NCBI GenBank assembly: GCA_021234155.1
Contig: JAJEKV010000054.1
Location: 3,495,062-3,559,061, forward strand
DNA: 64,000 bases
Origin: Isoetes taiwanensis
Lineage: Eukaryota; Streptophyta; Lycopodiopsida; Isoetales; Isoetaceae
Direction of reading: 5' to 3'
Under the pieces are notes generated by a model that searched no databases, was not told where the DNA came from, and was given only the letters and a program-made list of their open reading frames with translations. The stretch's first letter is position 1. The number at the start of each line of letters is the position of its first letter. The position numbers and the translations under genes were made by a program. Shown in pieces: positions 56,701-64,000 of this stretch.

Positions 56701-57780
56701 ACTACCTTCTTAGGCTAGCTAGCTGCCTTGCAGGGAGATCCTTTATTTCTAGCTTCCTTGTTGTCATCATTTTTGCATCTCTCGCCTCAAGTAGCTGGTT
56801 TCCCCATGCTCGCTTTGTTTTGGCTTGCTAGGTTGTGGATAAGGAGGTTTGCCCTTTTTTCTCCCCACATGCTTAGTCCCTTCTTGCAAAGGCGCTGTGG
56901 TTGATTAAATGTCCCAGAGGGTTGTTGTTCTCGGGTTTTGGCACAAGTTGTTCGTTATCCTGATTCAAGACATATTTCTTTGACTCTCTCTCTCCAAACC
57001 TTTGGGGTCTCTCGGGTCCGGTTTGTTCATCAGATGTATTGCGCTATCGGGCAACGCTTCTAGTCAATTCAATAGGCCATTCCCTCTCGCATAAATTTCT
57101 TTACCATAGTGACCATGGTCGCAATTTTTCAGCGTTTGGTTGTTGGGCATTCTCGGTGTATCCCCCAAGAATGCATCATCTCCCCTTCCGGGTTTCAAAC
57201 TCTAGTCATTGTTAGGCAAGGCATTCTTTCCCCATTAACTATGTAGAATAGGCATTTTAGAGTCACAGAAGTTTTTCTTCATTGTTAACTTTGTTGTTCT
57301 TATATGATTTGTTGTTATTTCAGATTAACTCCGCTTTTCCTCTCACATTCCTCATCTCGGCATTGATCCCATCGGGGCAAAATGGACTCTATACCATCTA
57401 CCAAATAGCCCCTCAATCGCCTCTCTTTGTCCGCTATCTTTTTGGCGGCCCTTCGCTCCTCCCAACAAAGGCTCACTGATTCAAGCGAGTTATCGCTTTT
57501 GCCTTGGCTTACTCTTATTCTCTAACCCTTGTAAAGAATCATTCGTCCTTGTTTACCCAACTCGATTTTTGTTTCGTTCTGCCGTTCCTGACCTCTCGAC
57601 CGGTGCCGCCTCCTTGTGCCTTCTTGTCTCTTCTTCGTTTCCTGTTGCGGGTCCCCTAAAGGTCAAGGTGCGGCGCGCTCCTATCTTAGATTTGTGGTCT
57701 TGAACTCTTTATCCGCTCCTCTCTTTCGCTATGCGAATCATTAGGACCTTACTTTCATCTTTGTAAACCGCTGATTTCTT
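53721..57780. other. Pyrimidine-rich stretch, no gene recognised
   Basis: The plus strand is rich in C and T. Open frames such as 53741-54055 and 55706-55993 have low-complexity Ser/Pro/Leu composition. A/T-rich islands at about 54700-54910 interrupt it. If it continues the LINE at 53.4 kb on the same strand, the frames are too broken to show it. Confidence 0.35.
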
Positions 57781-58084
57781 AAGGCCGATGAACTGCTATC
57801 ATCATGGTTCCATCCGCCTCCTCACCGTTTCTTTTCCCTTTGGTTTTTTCGTTGGATCTGGCCGCTTTTTATCTTTCATTGTTCTTTTGACCTCTCGGGC
57901 CGTCACGCAGTTCACTCAAACTCTTATTCGGTATTGTCCGCTTTGGCGGTTCGTAATCATCCGTTCTACGCTGATGATATCCCGCTTCGTGGTCAATCCT
58001 CACCAATCCCTTCGTGATCCGTGATATTTTAGACTTACAACAAGCCGGGTTTCTTCTCGCCTCGAAAGTCGATTTTCAGATATC
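57781..58084 (+). pseudogene. Weak LINE reverse transcriptase signature (YADD)
   Basis: NHPFYADDIPL at 57955-57987 matches the RT catalytic box (Y-A-D-D). Upstream, WPLFIFHCSFDLSGR fits the usual PLSPxLF segment loosely. Downstream, one frame over (58022-58084), DILDLQQAGFLLASKVDFQI fits the helix after the box (..L..Y..ASGL..N..KS). Stops and a frameshift are present. Same strand as the endonuclease relic at 53.4 kb, but 4.2 kb away, too far for one uninterrupted LINE. Confidence 0.35.
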
Positions 58085-61049
58085 GTGACCGTTTTAGGTT
58101 TCCATCACGATGCTCAAGATGGTTTTGTTCCGCGATCTCCTCACGCAAAAAGTCACGCTACCGTTTGTTCCGGACTTTGTTTGTCGTGACCTATGGTCTC
58201 GGCGGCTTGATTGTTTCGCTTTCCCTCGGTTTCATTCGGGCCCCTTATAGCCTAGTTTTTGGCCGTACCAGTCGCCTTTAACCTCAGTTTCACTGGATCT
58301 TCGCTACCTCGGCTTTGATACCCTTCGCTTCCTCACCGCCATGAACTCAGATCTTTGGCGCACTATTGTGTTCAGGCTCTGACCGCTGTCCCTCTCTTTG
58401 GCCCCTCTCCTCACCTAAGTCACCCCCGGGTTTGATGCTAGCAATGAAGGTTGGTGGTTGGTTGTCAACTCCGTACACTGTGTTTCTCCTTTTCATGGCC
58501 TTTTACCGTATCCGGCAAGGTACCTTCAACTCGACATGGCGTGAGTTGTTTTTGCCCTACTTCCAATTGTTGCAACATTTGTTAAATTTCCTCTTCAACT
58601 CCATTGTAGTTGCTCGTGGTGATAACTGAATGTCGCTGCTCTTATTGTGCGAGGGACTCGCCTCCAGCCCTCCATCCGGCGACCGAGCTTTTTCATTTCT
58701 CGCACCATAGGATCTAACCCCTGAAGCCAGCAGGGTTCCCCTGGCGAAAACGAGGGCTGGACTATCTAAGATTTGTAAGTTTGATGAGTTCTCCTTTCCT
58801 TCCGGTGGCTTTTAGCTTGATTGAGTCTCGGCGGCCCTCACCATGTCGTGACCGCTTTGCTAGTTCCCTGCTCTTAATGCTTTACTTCCCGCCTTCAATA
58901 CCAAGCATGCTTACCTTTTCGAATTCCTCCCCCGATGCTTTCTCCTACACTACGCCATCAATAATTTCGCTTCCGCCTCCTTAGTCCCTCATTGCCTTGC
59001 ACCATGCTCATGAACTTTTATTGTTTTTTTTCATGGCTCTTCTCTCGCTTCCCCAGGGCCAAGAGGCTCGACAACCTCGGTACCGCTTAGGTTGACGCAC
59101 CATTTTTCAGCGAGCTTTCTCGCGTTTTGTTCGGCTTTGCCTCGCCTTCAGCGGTGAAAACGACATGTGGCTTTATTTGTTTACCGTATTTGAATAAGGT
59201 TGGTAATATGATTTGTCTCGATTATGGTTATGTGGTGTGTGTTTCGATGTCTTTACCGTGATTTTTCCTACAAGATTACCCGCTTTTTGTGGCTCTATCC
59301 TCACCTCCGCTCTTCAATCCCGCGTTACTTCAAACCTCTTTGCTTATGCCCTCCGCTTTCATATGATTTCGTCTTTGTGTTTGTCCCACGGTTCCTTTCT
59401 TCCGCTTCATCCATCCATGTCGCTTGCCTTTCTTTCAGATCTTCAGGAAGTTCCTTTGGCCATTTCGGCTTCGATGGTGTTTCGCGGCTATCTCGATGCT
59501 TTACAGTTTTGATTACTGCTCTTCCGTGTTCGTCCTTACCTCATTATCCGCTTAATCGGCTCCCCTCGGCTTACCCACACTTTCCGATCATGTTGTTCTC
59601 ACTACCGCTTTCACGGCCCTCAGTTTTAATATCCTTGCCCCAATTCCATACCGAGATTCTGATGGAAAGCCTTTTATATCTTTATGTTTTATTTGCTTTT
59701 CTCCTGTATTTCCGGTGGCCCTTTTCTATTTTCCAATTGGCGAGATTCACCTTTTTCCTCAGATTATGTCTCCTCAGAACTGAAGTCAAAATGTGACCAG
59801 GTTAGCCGCTGCCAGAAAGTCTTGATTGCACGCACCGTTCGGTCTCTTGCCCGTCCATCTCTTTGCAGCCGCTTTGTTTTTCTTGCCTATTCCATGTCAT
59901 TGATCCTCCGCGGACCCTTGTTTAGATCCCTTCTTTGTCCTCTTGAAAGAAGCTATCTTACTCCAATCAAGACGCGGCATGGTGGTTTGAGTGTTGGCGT
60001 CAGAGTAGGTTTAGTTCCCAATCTTTTGGTACCTCATGCAGGCTGCCGCGGGGCCACGGCTGCCCCCCGCGGCCGCGCAGCTTCTCGGCCGAGGTGGTGG
60101 CGCTTCCTCATGGTCAAGCATGCTCTCGGGCTTCTCCATGCTCGCGGCCCCACCCAAGCTGAAGAGCGCCTCACCGCTCTCTAACTGGCCCCGTGATAGT
60201 TGGAGGTGTGTGGTCTCTTTATGTCGGTTATTGTTGTTTTTATAGTGACCTTCCTAGATCGTGCTATGGTTCTCTTCAGATATAGAAGAGAACCATCATT
60301 CCTCGGGAAAGGGGACTGCCCTGCTTTTAAGCGCCATGCTGTTTTGGACTTAGGGAGTCATCTTTAGCCCCAGCTTTGGCTCCATGATTTCTTTGCCTGC
60401 CTCACTGCTATATATCCCCTCGCGGACTTCCAAGCAATTTCATCGGGCGTTTCCCCTTTGAGCTGAATTTCTGTCTAAGAGCTCTCCCTCCCTCCTCTCA
60501 GGATCTGATCAGCGGTTTTTCTGCTCGCTTTGGTTTTTTGTTGTTTTGATGGTCCCGCCTCGTGAGGGGGTTCTCTCAAGTATATCTGTTGAGGCTGGTG
60601 GCTCCGGGCCATGTCCCGGGCCAGAAGCACGCAGGTCGCTTCCTGAGGCACTTTGGGGATGACCCCTTGGGTCGGGCTCTAGTCTATCTTTACTTCACTC
60701 TCTCTCTCTCATGTGGCTGCAGCTCCTAGTGATCTACTTTTCTCGCTTTTCCATTCATCCTTTTTTTCTTTCTCCTACACGCTTGTCGGGATGCTTGGCC
60801 CTCAAGCCAGGCTCCTAACCTTTGTCTTGTCTTAACTTTCCATGAGGTCTCAAGCAGTGTGAATGTGGATCTCTTTATCCCTGGCGTTCCCCGAAATGGC
60901 CCTGCCATTGTTTGGGGGTCAGTTTGGGGGTCCGGTTCGACATGGGGTGGCGGAAATGATGCCGTGGGTGGTTGTCAAGCATTTTGCGGGATTGTTTGGG
61001 TCCGGCACGGATCGCCGAGGGACATCTCTCTCAGGAGATCCTTGAAGTC
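58085..61049. other. Pyrimidine-rich stretch with a CpG-rich island
   Basis: The longest frame (59224-59796, 190 codons) is Phe/Leu/Ser-rich without a domain and is treated as chance. A short GC-rich block (GCCGCGGGGCCACGGCTGCC, 60044-60063, to about 60190) stands out. A perfect 12-bp hairpin is at 60266-60296 and a (CT)n run at about 60697-60711. No gene supported. Confidence 0.35.
60266..60296. other. Perfect 12-bp hairpin
   Basis: ATGGTTCTCTTC and GAAGAGAACCAT pair fully around the 7-nt loop AGATATA. There is no adjacent T-run or precursor-length stem, so a microRNA is not supported. It could be an end structure of a small element. Confidence 0.5.
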
Positions 61050-61586
61050 CCGGGCTAGGCAAATCCCAGACACTCTTGTCAATGGGATTTTTGCTAACAG
61101 AGGAAAGAACAAGAAACTCGATAAAACAAAGAATCGCGAATACACAATGAAACACACACAAGACACTTGTGGGAGAACACCTAAATCCATTGATCAAACA
61201 AGTGTATAATGAAGGCTCAAAAGAGCTGACAATGTGCTTAACAAAGATAATCATTCGTGAGTGACACAAAAAGAACACTCCTCGAACCCTCCTTTGAAGG
61301 GAGTGCTACAACATATAGGAACACCTGAGGCTCACCGCCTGAACTGACCCATCATGACAACGCCGCGGCTCCACTCACTTGGGCACCTCCTCAACAGAAT
61401 TGAGCCGTCCGGGCCGTAAGCAATTGCACAAGTAGTGGCCCGGTGGGTCCCACCTTTGGGTCTTCTTGAGGAGCTTTGACCTCGCCACTGTGGCTTCGTG
61501 GATCCTCTTCGGACACCGTGGCCGCTGGGGCTCACTCTCATGCGCTAGGTATAGACCCTGCAGGTTCCCACAGCAATGTAATAACA
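61050..61586 (-). repeat. Probable 3' LTR, minus strand
   Basis: On the minus strand a polypurine tract GGTGGGGGAG (61596-61587) is followed at once by TGTTATTACATTGC, the pattern of a 3' LTR start. Downstream sequence contains GTGTCTTGTGTGTGTTTC and related text of an R/U5-like kind. The distal end near 61050 is a guess, since neither the terminal CA nor the second LTR was located. Confidence 0.45.
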
Positions 61587-61602
61587 CTCCCCCACCAAAC
61601 CA
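61587..61602 (-). other. Polypurine tract of the minus-strand element
   Basis: GGTTTGGTGGGGGAG reads into TGTTATTACA on the minus strand. The same logic (G-rich purines directly before TG) is seen at 29462-29475 in the other LTR element. Confidence 0.5.
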
Positions 61603-61613
61603 CACCTCATTGG

Positions 61614-62837
61614 CTAGAAAAGGGGCATGAATCTCAAGTGGGAATCCTCGCCCTCTTTCCGACCTTGGAATATAGAGATGGTGGAGGCCTCACCCACTGT
61701 ATTCAATCGAAAGTGTTGTCTGCCTCTTTCCGTGATTTGCTTCGAGTCCCCGGATGCCAAACATTCGGGTCGCCCTATGAGAAAGCTTCTAAAATCATGT
61801 TCTCCAACAAGTATGGATCTCAGATGCAGCGATTTGTGATCTCCATGTATAAGACAAGGTCCAACCCGAACTTTCCGCAAGATTTGTATCAAGGTAAAAT
61901 GGATCTCGCACTTGCGCTTCTCGCATACTCCGGAGTATGGTCATGAGTACGCATTGCACTCGCCAGCCGGAAATACGCATGGGGATCAGCTGCTTTGGCT
62001 TCGGGTAAGAAGGGTTACAAGACCGTAAATTGCATTCCCGGGCGCCTTCCACGCAACACATCAAGTATGTATATCCGCCAGTTGGTGTTGTTCAAAGTCT
62101 CATCCTCACTCTACGGCGTCTGACAGCGCGGTCCCAACGCTTGTCTCCATTTAAATTGTCGGGTGTCCACCCCATTACTGCTCCTTTGACTCTCGCGAGT
62201 CCAGAATTCTTGGTCTCCACATGCTGGGAATTCACCTTGGATCGTAGGTGGGCATCCAAAAGCTTGCTAGTGTACCTGCTGTTTTGGGTTGCGCGCCATC
62301 CCGCAGACTGCTCTTGGAATTCCAATATCTTCGTAGCCGCTTGTAACCGCCTCCCATGCACTCTGAATGTACATGTGCCGCCACGTGCGCCGTGGTCCCA
62401 CTCATCGTGGAGAGGACGCTCTCGCTTCATTCGCGGTGCGACTGCGGCAAGGGAAGTATACGTTGTAAGAACAACCGCAGTAAGGTCAAGTTCTGCCCGA
62501 AGTTGTATAGTGTCTGGCGGAGCGTACAAGTTCGCCTAGCCATAGCTCCACTTCTTCAGAAGAGGTATGTATTCCTCGGTGTACGCCTGCGTAAATTTTG
62601 TATCTTGGAGGTACTTTGTTCTTCTTGGGTCAAAAGAACCCGCCGCCGCGGTATCATCTCTTTAAAGTTCTCGCTAAGGCGATCCGCATGAGCCCGGTAA
62701 CATGTGCCGTAGAAGTCGGGTATGACATGCCGTGGGGCCAAGCGGTCTGGCGGAGTGAAACGGCCCAGACCGCAACCCTGTAGGGATATCAAAATTGACG
62801 AGAGCAATGTGCAAGTGCCCCTGGCCGCGGGACGCAT
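61614..62837 (-). other. Minus-strand open frames upstream of the LTR, unrecognised
   Basis: Overlapping frames at 62837-62556, 62529-62092, 62064-61795 and 61892-61614 lie on the strand expected for the 3' part of the element whose LTR follows. Examples are EFQEQSAGWRATQNSRYTSK and HVIPDFYGTCYRAHADRL. None begins with ATG in good context and I recognise no integrase or RNase H motif. Long plus-strand frames overlap (62030-62539), so coding is unproven. Confidence 0.3.
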
Positions 62838-64000
62838 TAATCAAGGCCAATGTCGCTCGACATCGCCTACAAATGGACTTGTGGTATCACCCCTTGTCTT
62901 AATAAAAGAAAAGTGTTTTTCCTGTTTGCGTAACATAGTCATGGTAACCGGCCGGCTTCGGATATTCATTAGTGGAATGTGCGTTGCCGATAGGTTTGTT
63001 CCCCGCTTTTCCTCGTGATCATCTCATTGCCCGCCGCCTATCTGAAGCCGATCTTGTAATCCGCAATGATATCTTGCTGTTCTAGAGACTGGTCTCATAG
63101 CCCAAGTGACTTTGGCGCGGTGAGGTGTCCTAATTTGTCTGGTAGTTAGAATCGTGAGGAGCTTGAAGCCCGAGTGGCTTGCAAAAGCCCTGCTTTTGAG
63201 TGCGTTTATTTCAAGTGAGTATCCGCAGCTGTGTGTCACTGAGCTGGTCTTAACTTGCTCTGAGAGATGCATGTGAGCATCCCTATTCCAAGGTGGTTTC
63301 GAAAGCCCGGACCTTGGACTCCGGCATCGGTTATCAGTATCGGGCAGGCCGCTCTCTATCGAGTAGCACTATTCGTGGACTCCACCGATTGTTGTAGCGT
63401 ATCTCAAGACGCTGTACTTGGTGTCGCTTTGTTTGAGGACCTTGAGTTCCCTTTGACAACTCTTGTCGGGATTGATGAAGCGCTCTCGATGGATCATGAA
63501 TTGATTGTGCAAGGCTTCTTCTTCCTGCCTCACACCAAATCGCCTTCGGCAGGATGACTTCTACTTGAGTTGGTCCACGGACTGCGTCGCCCCCGGGTGG
63601 TTGCTATGAAGCTCCGTGATGATCACCAGGGCATCAAGGCAAAATTCGGAGGACAGCTTTCACTGTAGGTAATTCACCGCAGAGTGGAGGTGGATGGGAT
63701 GGCTTTGATCTATCACCCCTTTGTTTATGATCCTTGGTCATTGTCGCGGAGTGTCCTTGTGAGTACCGTGGAGATCAATGGAGTTTTGTTGTGCCGCCGT
63801 TGTTTTGCCGGTGTCGTTGAGTCTCGAAGTGGAATTGTTGCACAAGGTTAATCGGGTGGTTGTTCTGCGGTTGGTTATCACCGTAAGGAATAGGTTTTAG
63901 GAGAATTGGAATTTACAGTGAGGTGGTGACGGTGGCTGTGGAAATATTTCGCCCGAGTTGGCTAGCAATACGTAACCGGAACGAAGTACCGATGGGTGAA
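62838..64000. other. Window end, no recognisable gene
   Basis: Mixed composition with frames of up to 96 codons (63267-63557 plus, 63024-63272 minus) that carry no known motif. It may belong to the internal region of the minus-strand retroelement, continuing outside the window. Confidence 0.3.

Noticed and set aside
59224-59796. 190-codon plus-strand frame as a membrane protein
   Set aside because: The Phe/Leu/Ser composition follows from the C+T bias; there is no motif, and other frames in the same area are equally open.
60266-60296. MicroRNA precursor
   Set aside because: The stem is only 12 bp with no longer pairing on either side.
62030-62539. 169-codon plus-strand frame as a gene
   Set aside because: It overlaps an equally long minus-strand frame, begins without supported context and has no recognisable motif.

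Overview
The window looks like nuclear DNA of a land plant with a large, repeat-rich genome. Three things point there: a nuclear gene for plastid ribosomal protein S13 with a 69-bp GT-AG intron, a decayed class III peroxidase end, and plant-type mobile elements (a CACTA transposon with a TTT target duplication, and LTR retrotransposons primed by initiator tRNA-Met). No species can be named. Intact genes are few and most of the 64 kb is repeat or relic. Many relics switch reading frame every 50-150 bases, and small indels cluster at C/G-rich spots, so either the elements are old or the consensus is noisy.

Layout. 1-3.0 kb: AT-rich sequence without genes. 3.0-5.5 kb: pieces of unrelated genes (an MA3 domain of eIF4G/PDCD4 type and a class III peroxidase C-terminus) among tRNA-promoter-like and primer-binding-site repeats. 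6.2-16.26 kb: one CACTA transposon (CACTACAA ends, TTT duplication, palindrome-rich subterminal regions) with no recognisable transposase; most of its interior is a tandem array of about 6.6 units of about 1.13 kb. 17.2 kb: a possible terminal exon. 18.7-19.5 kb: a LINE 3' relic on the minus strand. 19.8-30.9 kb: a long LTR retrotransposon (LTRs of about 1.5 kb, iMet primer site, polypurine tract) without recognisable pol. Its leader carries an intact 82-codon ORF with the histone H3 N-terminal tail motif and the H3 C-terminal region joined by a charged linker, bracketed by three copies of a 67-bp hairpin repeat.

31-45 kb: the gene-bearing part. It has a two-exon gene for a C2H2 finger/coiled-coil/acidic protein (32.7-33.9 kb, plus) and plastid S13 (35.2-35.7 kb, minus, first exon not found), followed by long AT-rich spacers. 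45-50 kb: spacers, a 45-bp tandem duplication, and a GC-rich repeat block ending in a tRNA-Ile(UAU)-like sequence. 50-53.7 kb: a Ty3/Gypsy gag-protease relic (minus) and a LINE endonuclease relic (plus). 54-61 kb: pyrimidine-rich sequence with a weak reverse transcriptase YADD signature. 61-64 kb: a probable 3' LTR with polypurine tract on the minus strand and undefined minus-strand frames behind it.

The host genes do not form a functional group. The most unusual object is the H3-like ORF, which may be a retrotransposon-carried histone H3 mimic; next are the satellite array packaged inside a CACTA element and the unrecognised finger protein.
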